Shown here one piece after another: positions 49,422 through 56,685 of a stretch of DNA of 64,000 nucleotides; positions within the stretch are counted from its first letter, which is position 1, and the number at the start of each line of letters is the position of its first letter. Below the pieces are notes generated by a model. The model was given only the letters and a program-made list of their open reading frames with translations. It made no database searches and was not told the origin of the DNA. Source of the stretch: Dolomitihabitans soli. GTDB taxonomy: Bacteria; Actinomycetota; Actinomycetes; Streptosporangiales; Streptosporangiaceae. The position numbers and the translations under genes were made by a program. The stretch is from the NCBI RefSeq assembly GCF_022213955.1, contig NZ_JAKNTW010000002.1, positions 620,001 through 684,000 of the forward strand. The letters run 5' to 3'.

Positions 49422-50765
49422 ATGGAGCGGGAGATCCTCATCGCCGGAGGCGGCATCGGCGGCCTCGCCACCGCACTCGCCCTCGCCGCGTCCGGGCACG
49501 CCACCCGGGTTCTGGAACGCGCGCCCGCGTTCGAGGAGGTAGGCGCCGGCATCCAGCTCGCCCCCAACGCCACCCGCCTGCTGGACCGGCTCGGCGTCCT
49601 CACCGCCGTCGTCGCCGCCGGGGTCCTGCCGCGCAGGCTCGTCCTCGCCGACGCGCTCGACGGTGACGAGCTGACCGCCCTGGACCTGACCGACTTCCCC
49701 GAGCGGTACGGCGGGCCGTACGTGGTCATGCACCGTGCCGACCTCCTGCGGATCCTGCACCGGGCGTGCCGGGAGGCGGGGGTCGCCCTGGAGACGGGGG
49801 CCGAGGTCGTACGGCTGGCCGACCGCGGCGACCGGGTGGTGGCCGAGTGCGCCGACGGGCGGACCTTCGAGGGCGCGGCCGGCCTCGGCGCCGACGGGCT
49901 GCACTCCACGATCCGGACGGCCTTCAGCGACGACTCCCCCGTCTTCTCCGGCTACGTCGCCTACCGCGGCGCCGTCCCCGTCGTGCCACCAGGACAGCAC
50001 CCCGACCTTCCCGCCGAACCGCCGGGACGACTTACGAACCTCCACCCCGAACCGCCGGGGCGACACCCCAGCCCGCACCCCGAACCGCCGGGGCAACACG
50101 CTCACCCGCACCGCGAGCCGCCCGGCCGGCACTCCGACCCGCACCCCGAACCGCCCGGACGGCATCTCGACCTGCACCGCGAGCCGCCCGGACGGCCTGC
50201 CGACCTGCGGGACGTGGTCGCCTGGGTGGGGCCGGGGCTGCATCTCGTGCAGTATCCGCTCCGCTCGGGCGGCCTCCGCAACCTGGTCGCGGTCTTCCGC
50301 AGCGAACGCCACGAGCGCGGCGAGGACGACTGGGGGAACCCCGCCGAGCTGGACGAGCGGTTCGCCCGGTGCTGCGCGCGGGTCCGCGAGGCGATCCCCC
50401 TGCTCGGGCGCGACAACAGGTGGCCGATGTACGACCGCCCGCCCATCGCCGCCTGGGCCCGCGGACGCGTCGCGCTGCTCGGCGACGCCGCCCACCCCAT
50501 GTTGCAGTACCTCGCCCAGGGCGCCTGCCAGGCGATCGAGGACGCCGTCACCCTCGCGGAGTCCCTCACCGCCACCCGCGACCTCCCCGCCGCCCTCGCC
50601 GCCTACGTCACCCGCAGATCCCCCCGAACCGCCCAGGTCCAGCGCAGAGCCAGAATCTGGGGCGACATCTGGCACGCCGACGGCACAGCCAGACTCCTCC
50701 GCGACGAACTGCTCCGCACCCGCGCCCTCGACGACCACCGCCACATCAAGTGGCTGTACGGCTGA
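49422..50765 (+). CDS. FAD-dependent aromatic monooxygenase with in-frame repeat insertion
   Basis: 447 residues from ATG 49422 (MEREILIAGGGIGGLATALALA). FAD motifs: GGGIGG at the N-terminus, 'VMHRADLLRILHRAC', 'GLGADGLHSTIR' and 'GRVALLGDAAHPMLQYLAQGACQAIEDAV'. The family is salicylate/3-hydroxybenzoate hydroxylase-like. Residues ~199-264 are six tandem 11-residue units (EPPGR.x5.P/R) that look inserted between two core strands ('AYRGAVPVV' and 'VVAWVGPGLHLVQYPL'), in the region that normally borders the substrate-binding sheet. Activity may persist if the loop is disordered and surface exposed. The substrate is unknown; no ring-cleavage gene is adjacent. Confidence 0.88.
   Translation: MEREILIAGGGIGGLATALALAASGHATRVLERAPAFEEVGAGIQLAPNATRLLDRLGVLTAVVAAGVLPRRLVLADALDGDELTALDLTDFPERYGGPYVVMHRADLLRILHRACREAGVALETGAEVVRLADRGDRVVAECADGRTFEGAAGLGADGLHSTIRTAFSDDSPVFSGYVAYRGAVPVVPPGQHPDLPAEPPGRLTNLHPEPPGRHPSPHPEPPGQHAHPHREPPGRHSDPHPEPPGRHLDLHREPPGRPADLRDVVAWVGPGLHLVQYPLRSGGLRNLVAVFRSERHERGEDDWGNPAELDERFARCCARVREAIPLLGRDNRWPMYDRPPIAAWARGRVALLGDAAHPMLQYLAQGACQAIEDAVTLAESLTATRDLPAALAAYVTRRSPRTAQVQRRARIWGDIWHADGTARLLRDELLRTRALDDHRHIKWLYG
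50016..50213 (+). repeat. Coding 33-bp minisatellite, six units
   Basis: Six consecutive 33-bp units each start GA(A/G)CCGCC and encode EPPGR/Q plus six variable residues ending HP, HR or RD. The length is a multiple of three, so the FAD monooxygenase frame is kept. Units differ at scattered positions. Confidence 0.85.
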
Positions 50766-50970
50766 CCTGGTGGGGGGTGGCCGCCCACCGGGGGATGTCC
50801 TCCCACCCGCGCGAACCGGCGCGAGTCCTGCTCGACGCGGTCCTCGCGTGAGCGTTCGCTGACGCCGGGCGCGTGCCCACCTCCACGCCGAGGGTGGCCG
50901 ACCCTTGCCCAGGTCGCGCCCCGCCCGCATCCACACGCTTGCGGCCCCGGCTTGTGCCTCAGCTATTCAG

Positions 50971-51021
50971 TGTTGCTAGATACCAGTAGTCAGTGTTACC
51001 GTGTACTGGTAGTCAGCAACA
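50971..51021. promoter_or_regulatory. Large dyad, likely PadR operator
   Basis: Two inverted pairs share one centre: TGTTGCT (50971-50977) with AGCAACA (51015-51021), and TACCAGTA (50981-50988) with TACTGGTA (51004-51011). The two half-site pairs are separated by three unpaired bases on each side. It lies 26-76 bp upstream of the PadR start, where an autoregulatory operator and the promoter are expected. Confidence 0.7.
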
Positions 51022-51046
51022 TTGAGTAGCTGAAAGGAGGTGTCCC

Positions 51047-51376
51047 ATGGGCAAGCAGGTGACGGAGATGCTCAAGGGAACGCTGGAGGGCATCGTCCTC
51101 GCGATCCTGGCCATCCGGCCCGCGTACGGCTACGAGATCACGGCGCGGCTGCGGGATCAGGGCTTCTCCGACATCGCCGAGGGCACCATCTACGCGCTGC
51201 TCGTCAGGATCGAGCGGCGCGGCCTGGTCGACGTGGAGAAGATCCCGTCCGAGAAGGGGCCGCCACGCAAGGTGTATTCCCTGAACGCTCAGGGACGCGA
51301 ATATCTCGAAGAGTTCTGGAGGACCTGGAGCTTCCTCGCGGAACGGCTCGAACAGCTCCGCGAAGGAGGTAACTAG
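51047..51376 (+). CDS. PadR family transcriptional regulator
   Basis: 109 residues with AAAGGAGG before the ATG. The PadR winged helix is clear: 'LKGTLEGIVLAILAIRPAYGYEITARLRDQGFSDIAEGTIYALLVRIERRGLVDVEKIPSEKGPPRKVYSLNAQGREYL' (residues ~9-85), with the wing 'PPRKVYSLN'. A short C-terminal helix (FLAERLEQL) for dimerisation marks the small PadR-s2 type. It is the first gene of a PadR-DUF1048-ABC-permease operon, and very likely represses that operon through the upstream dyad until a drug or metabolite binds. Confidence 0.93.
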   Translation: MGKQVTEMLKGTLEGIVLAILAIRPAYGYEITARLRDQGFSDIAEGTIYALLVRIERRGLVDVEKIPSEKGPPRKVYSLNAQGREYLEEFWRTWSFLAERLEQLREGGN

Positions 51377-51378
51377 CC

Positions 51379-51792
51379 ATGGACACAGGATCGAACGAGC
51401 CGAAGAGCCGCTATCGGCAGTACCTGGAGGTGGTCACCGGACCGCTCGAGGACAAGAGGCGCTGGCGGCAGTACAAGGCGCGCATCAGAAACCTTCCCGA
51501 GAACTATCGCACGGCAGTCGAAGCGCTGGAGCGGTACCTGATGCACTTCGGGCCGGGGGACGGCGCCGACGCGGCTTTGATGTTCGAGGACCTCGCCGAT
51601 CTGTTCGAGCAGAGCGCGGCGGACGGAACCCCGATCCGCGAGATCTTCGGAGAGGACCCCGTGGAGTTCGTCGAGGCGTTCGTGCAGAGCTACTCGGTGG
51701 GCCGGTACATCAGCCGGGAGCGGGACCGATTCACCAGCGCCATCGCGCGCGCCGCCGGCGAAGACACCGGAAATGAAGAGAGGACCGTCTGA
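51379..51792 (+). CDS. DUF1048 family protein
   Basis: 137 residues. 'YLEVVTGPLEDKRRWRQYKARIRNLPENYRTAVEALERYLMHFGP' and 'MFEDLADLFEQSAADGTPIREIFGEDPVEFVEAFVQSY' match DUF1048. These small all-helical cytoplasmic proteins are almost always encoded between a PadR regulator and a drug-type ABC transporter. The function is unknown. It begins 2 bp after the padR stop (GGAGG upstream), and its TGA overlaps the ABC start (TGATG), so it is translationally linked. Confidence 0.88.
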   Translation: MDTGSNEPKSRYRQYLEVVTGPLEDKRRWRQYKARIRNLPENYRTAVEALERYLMHFGPGDGADAALMFEDLADLFEQSAADGTPIREIFGEDPVEFVEAFVQSYSVGRYISRERDRFTSAIARAAGEDTGNEERTV

Positions 51793-52613
51793 TGACGGCA
51801 CAGCAAGCCCAGGCGATCCATGTGCAGGGCCTGAAGAAGTCGTACAAGGAACTGCAGGTGCTGCGCGGCGTGGACTTCGAGGTGGCGCGGGGCAGCATCT
51901 TCGCCCTGCTCGGCTCGAACGGGGCGGGCAAGACCACGGTCGTGAAGATCCTGTCCACGCTGCTCAAGGCCGACGCGGGGACGGCCCGAGTCAACGGTTT
52001 CGATGTCGCCACGCAGGCCGCCGACGTGCGGGAGTCCATCAGCCTCACCGGACAGTTCGCGGCGGTCGACGAGATCCTCACCGGGCGGGAGAACCTCGTG
52101 CTGGTCGCCCGGCTGCGGCACCTCAGCAATCCGGGCAAGATCGCGGATGACCTGCTCAAGCGTTTCTCGCTGACCGACGCGGGCGCGCGGAAGGCGTCGA
52201 CGTACTCGGGAGGCATGCGCCGCCGCCTCGACATCGCGATGAGCCTCATCGGCAATCCGCCGGTCATCTTCCTCGACGAGCCGACGACCGGGCTCGACCC
52301 CCAGGCGCGCATCGAAGTGTGGCAGACCGTCAAGGAACTCGCTCACCGGGGTACGACGGTGCTGCTCACGACGCAGTATCTGGACGAGGCCGAACAACTC
52401 GCCGACCGGATCGCGATCCTCCACGAGGGCCGGATCATCGTGAACGGCACCCTCACCGAGCTCAAGCAACTGCTGCCGCCCGCCAAGGTCGAATACGTCG
52501 AGAAGCAGCCGACCCTTGAGGACGTCTTCCTCACGCTCGTCGGTGACGACGGCAAGAACGGCACGCCGGCCATGACCGCAACGTCGGCACGGACGAATAG
52601 GGAACAACGATGA
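51792..52613 (+). CDS. ABC transporter ATP-binding protein, DrrA-type
   Basis: 273 residues. Walker A LLGSNGAGKTT near residue 41, Q-loop 'SLTGQFAAVDEILTGRENL', signature YSGGMRRRLDIA, Walker B VIFLDEPTTGLD and switch-His 'LLTTQYLDEAEQLAD'. The 'TGQFAAVDE.LTG.ENL' stretch and the DrrA-type C-terminus ('PTLEDVFLTLVG') place it in the daunorubicin-resistance ABC family. Paired with the downstream ABC-2 permease it should export a hydrophobic drug-like molecule. It overlaps the upstream DUF1048 gene and the downstream permease gene. Confidence 0.93.
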   Translation: MTAQQAQAIHVQGLKKSYKELQVLRGVDFEVARGSIFALLGSNGAGKTTVVKILSTLLKADAGTARVNGFDVATQAADVRESISLTGQFAAVDEILTGRENLVLVARLRHLSNPGKIADDLLKRFSLTDAGARKASTYSGGMRRRLDIAMSLIGNPPVIFLDEPTTGLDPQARIEVWQTVKELAHRGTTVLLTTQYLDEAEQLADRIAILHEGRIIVNGTLTELKQLLPPAKVEYVEKQPTLEDVFLTLVGDDGKNGTPAMTATSARTNREQR

Positions 52614-53371
52614 GCAAGCATTTCTTCGGCGACACCGCCACCCTGCTGGGACGATCCCTGCGCCACATCTCGCGCAGCGTGGACACCATCGTCACGACCG
52701 CGATCATGCCGATCGCCATGATGCTGATGTTCGTCTACGTGTTCGGCGGCGCGATCAAAACAGGGTCGGATTCGTATGTGAACTACATGCTGCCCGGCAT
52801 TCTGCTCATCACGGTTGCCTCGGGCATCGCCTACACCGCGTTCCGGCTCTTCACGGATATGAAGAGCGGTATCTTCGAGCGCTTCCAGTCCATGCCGATC
52901 GCGCGGTCGTCCGTGCTGTGGGCGCACGTGCTGACCTCGCTGGTCGCCAATCTGATCTCGCTCGTGGTCGTCGTGCTCGTCGCCCTGCTGATGGGCTTCC
53001 GCTCGAGCGCCGGAGTGCTGGCGTGGCTCGCGGTCGCCGGCATCCTGATGCTGTTCACCCTGGCGTTGACGTGGCTCGCCGTCATCTCCGGTCTGTCCGC
53101 GAAGTCCGTGGACGGCGCGAGCGCGTTCTCCTTCCCGCTCATCTTCCTGCCGTTCCTCAGCTCGGCATTCGTGCCCACCGACACCATGCCCGGCCCGGTG
53201 CGCGTCTTCGCCGAGTACCAGCCGGTGACGTCCATCGTCAACACCATCCGCGACCTGTTCACCCAGCAGCCGGTCGGCACCGACATCTGGATCGCCCTCG
53301 CCTGGTGCGTCGGCCTCCTCATCGTCGCGTACATCTTCGCCATGACCACTTACCGCCGCAAGATCTCCTAG
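52610..53371 (+). CDS. ABC-2 type drug-efflux permease, DrrB-type
   Basis: 253 residues, with its ATG overlapping the ATPase stop (ATGA). Six hydrophobic segments are visible (about 25-45, 60-78, 105-130, 138-160, 165-185, 222-242). 'IMPIAMMLMFVYVFGGAI' near the N-terminus and 'RFQSMPIARSSVLWAHVL' in the first cytoplasmic loop are typical ABC-2/DrrB features, as is 'SSAFVPTDTMPGPVRVFAEYQPVTSIVNTIRDLF'. It forms the transmembrane half of the exporter with the preceding ATPase. It ends the PadR-controlled operon. Confidence 0.92.
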   Translation: MSKHFFGDTATLLGRSLRHISRSVDTIVTTAIMPIAMMLMFVYVFGGAIKTGSDSYVNYMLPGILLITVASGIAYTAFRLFTDMKSGIFERFQSMPIARSSVLWAHVLTSLVANLISLVVVVLVALLMGFRSSAGVLAWLAVAGILMLFTLALTWLAVISGLSAKSVDGASAFSFPLIFLPFLSSAFVPTDTMPGPVRVFAEYQPVTSIVNTIRDLFTQQPVGTDIWIALAWCVGLLIVAYIFAMTTYRRKIS

Positions 53372-53683
53372 AGCCTGCGCAAGGCAGACACAGACAAGAT
53401 CGTGCTCGAGGCGCCCCCGACCTCGAAGACGGGTTTGAACAGCCGGCGCAGATACCAGGCGGTCGTCCTGCGGAGTACCGCCGACCCCTGCCGTAGCCGC
53501 TCGCACGCCCGCAACCGGTCTCGCTTCGTTCCAGGCGTTTGATACGGCCCCCACCTCGGTGAAATGCGGAAACGCCGCCAGCCTTCACCTGGCCGCCATT
53601 CATTGCAACGCGGCATTGCGTTCACGCCCAGCGTAATTGCATCAATTTGTCGCCATACACCTGGAAAAATGCCTTTCGGCCGA

Positions 53684-53712
53684 TTGACATCGATCTGAAT
53701 GCAACGTAGCTT
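53684..53712 (+). promoter_or_regulatory. Sigma-70-type promoter of the P450 gene
   Basis: TTGACA (53684-53689), a 17-bp spacer and TAGCTT (53707-53712), with the start codon 46 bp on. The -35 box is a perfect consensus and the spacing is optimal; the -10 is weaker. Upstream, 53372-53683 contains no recognised gene. Confidence 0.6.
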
Positions 53713-53757
53713 TCGAGCAACATTAGACACGTACTATCGCGAGATGAAGGAAGAGCC

Positions 53758-54966
53758 ATGAGTGAATCCCTCCACACCATCACGCCGATGCCGGCGTCGC
53801 GTCAGCCCGGCTGCCCCTTCGACCCGCCCAAGGAGCTGATCGAGGCCCGCGAGCACGGCCCGATCAGCCGCTTCCCCTTCCCCGACGGACACCAGGGCTG
53901 GCTGGTCACCGGCTACGACCTGGTCCGGGCGGTCCTGGCCGACTCGCGGTTCAGCTCACGCAGGGAACTCATGAGCCACCACCCGCTGGTCGACTACGGC
54001 GACATCGAGGTCCCTCCGGCGCCGCCCGGCGAGTTCCTCCTCATGGACGAGCCCCAGCACGGCCGCTACCGCAAACCGCTGGTGGGCAAGTTCACCGTCC
54101 GGCGGATGCGGCAGCTCACCGAGCGCGTCGAGCAGGTCACCGCCGAGCACCTGGACGCCATGGAGAAGGCCGGGCCGTCGGCGGACCTGGTGACCGCCTT
54201 CGCCAAGCCCATCCCCGCCGTCATCATCTGTGAGCTGCTGGGCGTGCCGTACGAGGACCGGGGCTCCTTCCAAGAGAACATCGACAAGTTCCTCGGCGGG
54301 GAGGTCGGCGACGAGGAACTGATGGCGGCCTACACCGCGACCCAGCACTACCTCGCCGAGCTGGTGGCCGCCAAGCGCGCCAACCCCACCGACGACGTGC
54401 TCAGCGACCTGTTCGACAGCGATCTGACCGATGAGGAGCTGCGGGGGATCGCCCTGATCCTGCTGTCGGCCGGGTTCGACACCACCGCGAACATGCTCGC
54501 GCTGGGCACCTTCGCCCTGCTGCAGAACCCGGCGCAGCTGGCGGCGCTGCGCGCCGACCCCGCGCTCACCGACGGGGCCGTGGAGGAGCTGCTGCGGTAT
54601 CTGAGCGTCGGCAAGCAGTTCGCGAGGGTCACGCTTGAGGACGTCGAGCTGGGCGGCCAGACCATCAAGGCCGACACGATGGTCATCCTGTCTCTCAGCA
54701 CCGCCAACCGCGACCCCGAGCGCTTCACCGACCCCCACGTGCTCGACCTGCGCAGGCAGGACGGCGGGCACCTGGCCTTCAGCCACGGCATCCACCAGTG
54801 CCTGGGCCAGCAGCTGGCCCGCGTCGAGATGCGCGTCGCGCTCCCCGCGCTGATCAACCGCTTCCCCACGCTACGGCTGGCCGTACCGGCTGAAGAGGTC
54901 GCCCTGCGCCCGGAGACCGCCGACATCTACGGGGTCAAGAGCCTCCCGGTCGCCTGGGACGCCTGA
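53758..54966 (+). CDS. Cytochrome P450
   Basis: 402 residues, with AAGGAAGAG before the ATG. I-helix 'LLSAGFDTTANMLA' (oxygen-binding A/G-G-x-D-T), E-x-x-R in 'VEELLRYLS', and the haem-binding loop 'AFSHGIHQCLGQQLARVEM' with the Cys ligand near residue 349. The opening 'CPFDPPKELIEARE.GPISR..FPDG..GWLVTGYD' resembles CYP105-type soluble bacterial P450s, which hydroxylate xenobiotics or secondary metabolites. No ferredoxin gene is adjacent, so redox partners come from elsewhere. It has its own promoter upstream and a strong terminator downstream. Confidence 0.95.
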   Translation: MSESLHTITPMPASRQPGCPFDPPKELIEAREHGPISRFPFPDGHQGWLVTGYDLVRAVLADSRFSSRRELMSHHPLVDYGDIEVPPAPPGEFLLMDEPQHGRYRKPLVGKFTVRRMRQLTERVEQVTAEHLDAMEKAGPSADLVTAFAKPIPAVIICELLGVPYEDRGSFQENIDKFLGGEVGDEELMAAYTATQHYLAELVAAKRANPTDDVLSDLFDSDLTDEELRGIALILLSAGFDTTANMLALGTFALLQNPAQLAALRADPALTDGAVEELLRYLSVGKQFARVTLEDVELGGQTIKADTMVILSLSTANRDPERFTDPHVLDLRRQDGGHLAFSHGIHQCLGQQLARVEMRVALPALINRFPTLRLAVPAEEVALRPETADIYGVKSLPVAWDA

Positions 54967-55020
54967 CCACGAGCCGGTGACGGGCGCGGGCGCGCACCAC
55001 CGCTGTGGCTGATCGCCTGC

Positions 55021-55057
55021 GGTGCGCCCGTGGCGACGTCGCCGTCACGGGCGCACC
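55021..55057 (+). terminator. Strong terminator after P450
   Basis: GGTGCGCCCGTG (55021-55032) pairs over 12 bp with CACGGGCGCACC (55046-55057), loop 13 nt, 55 bp beyond the P450 stop. Confidence 0.7.
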
Positions 55058-55161
55058 CGGGCAGCGCCACAAGGAGGGACCGATCACCTGGGTCAGCCGC
55101 TACGAACGGCCGCTCCAGGGCGGGCAAAGAGACGCCAAAGCCATGCTCTAACGTGATCGCC

Positions 55162-56685
55162 ATGAAGACGGCGGCTCGGTATCTGTGCTGGCTGGCCTGG
55201 GCGCAGAAGGGCCGGGTCGCGCTGGGCGCGACGCTGGGAACCCTCTGGATGGTGGGCCTGATGCTCCCGCCGTACCTGCTGTCCAGGGCGATCGACGACA
55301 ACCTGGCGCCCGGCTGGGTGCTGGCGCTGCTCGGCGCGGGCCTGGTCAACGCCTGGCTGGCGATGGTGCGGCACCGCACGATGACCAAGATCCGGATGGA
55401 CGCCAACTTCCGCACCGTGCGCGCCCTGGTCGAGCAGATCAACAAGCTGGGCGCCGACCTGCCCAAGCGCGCTTCGACGGGCGACGTGGTGACGATCGGC
55501 ATCGGCGACGTCATCACCATCGCCGCCTCGCTGACGGTGACCGGCCCCGGCGTGGGCGCGGTGATCAGCTACGGCGTGGTGGCGGCGCTGCTGCTGCAGG
55601 TCTCCGTGGTGCTGGCCGTGGTGGTGCTGCTGGGCGTGCCGCTGCTGGCGATCCTGCTCGGCCCGCTGCTCGGGCGGCTGATGAAGGTGCAGAACGACTA
55701 CCGCGAGAACCAGGGCAGGCTGACCACCCGCCTGGTCGACCTGATCGAGGGGCTGCGGGTGCTCAACGCCTTCGGCGGCAAGGGCACCTACGCCGAGCGG
55801 TACCGCGCCGACTCGACGAGCCTGCGCGAGCAGGGCTACCGGGTGGCGTCGCTGACGAGCTGGATCGGCGCGCTGGGCGTGGGATTGCCCGCCCTGTTCC
55901 TGGCCGCCGTCACCTGGCTGGGCGCCCGGCTGGCCGCCGAGGGGACGATCACGGTGGGCGAGCTGGTCGGGGTATACGGGTACATCGCCGTGCTGGTGGT
56001 GCCGGTCTCCTCCTTCATCGAGGGCAGCTTCCAGATCAGCCACGGCCTGGTCGCCGCCCGCCAGGTCACCCGCTTCCTCGCGCTGCGCGCCGAGGAGCGG
56101 CCCCGGCCCGCCGGGCCGGAGGTCGCGCCGGGGAGCCTGGTGGGGCTGGTCAGCGCCCGGCCCGAGGAGAGCGTGGCGCTGCTCGAAGGGCTGGGCGGGT
56201 TCGACGGCACCTCCCTGATCGCCGACCACGACGCCGCCCTGTTCGCGGGCACGCTTCGCGAGGTCCTCCAGGGCCGGGGCGAGGCGGACGACGAGGCCAT
56301 CCACCGGGCCGTGCACATCGCCGCGGCGCAGGACGTGGTCGCAGGGCTGCGCCACGGGCTCGACTCGATGATCGAACCCGGCGGCCGCAACCTGTCGGGC
56401 GGCCAGCGTCAGCGGGTGCGCCTGGCCCGGGCTCTGGTGGCCGAGCCCGAGGTGCTGCTGGCCGTGGAGCCCACCTCCGCGCTGGACGCGCACACCGAGT
56501 CTCTCCTCGCCGGGCGGCTCCGTACGGCACGCGCCGGCCGTACGGCGGTCGTGGCCACCACCTCGCCGCTGCTGCTCGCCCAGGCCGACCAGGTGCTGTT
56601 CATCGAGGACGGGCGGGTGGCCGCCTCCGGCACCCACCGCGAGCTGATGGAGTCCACCCCCGCCTACCGATCGGTGCTCGGATGA
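55162..56685 (+). CDS. ABC exporter half-transporter with degenerate ATP site (subunit 1)
   Basis: 507 residues from ATG 55162; the Shine-Dalgarno site is weak, and a GTG/ATG further upstream gives a non-conserved leader. The N-terminal ABC membrane domain (~1-300) has six hydrophobic spans ('MVGLMLPPYLLSRAID', 'VVAALLLQVSVVLAVVVLLGVPLLAILLGPLLGRL'). In the nucleotide-binding half the Walker A is lost ('GLVSARPEES'), and Walker B has lost its Asp ('VLLAVEPTSALD'). The signature NLSGGQRQRVRLARAL is intact. It can thus complete, but not host, an active site, which fits a heterodimer with the next gene. That gene overlaps it by 4 bp (ATGA). Confidence 0.85.
   Translation: MKTAARYLCWLAWAQKGRVALGATLGTLWMVGLMLPPYLLSRAIDDNLAPGWVLALLGAGLVNAWLAMVRHRTMTKIRMDANFRTVRALVEQINKLGADLPKRASTGDVVTIGIGDVITIAASLTVTGPGVGAVISYGVVAALLLQVSVVLAVVVLLGVPLLAILLGPLLGRLMKVQNDYRENQGRLTTRLVDLIEGLRVLNAFGGKGTYAERYRADSTSLREQGYRVASLTSWIGALGVGLPALFLAAVTWLGARLAAEGTITVGELVGVYGYIAVLVVPVSSFIEGSFQISHGLVAARQVTRFLALRAEERPRPAGPEVAPGSLVGLVSARPEESVALLEGLGGFDGTSLIADHDAALFAGTLREVLQGRGEADDEAIHRAVHIAAAQDVVAGLRHGLDSMIEPGGRNLSGGQRQRVRLARALVAEPEVLLAVEPTSALDAHTESLLAGRLRTARAGRTAVVATTSPLLLAQADQVLFIEDGRVAASGTHRELMESTPAYRSVLG

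Noticed and set aside
50766-50851. Short frame ending MSSHPREPARVLLDAVLA after the FAD monooxygenase
   Set aside because: Only the tail of a shadow frame from the upstream gene; too short and without a start signal.
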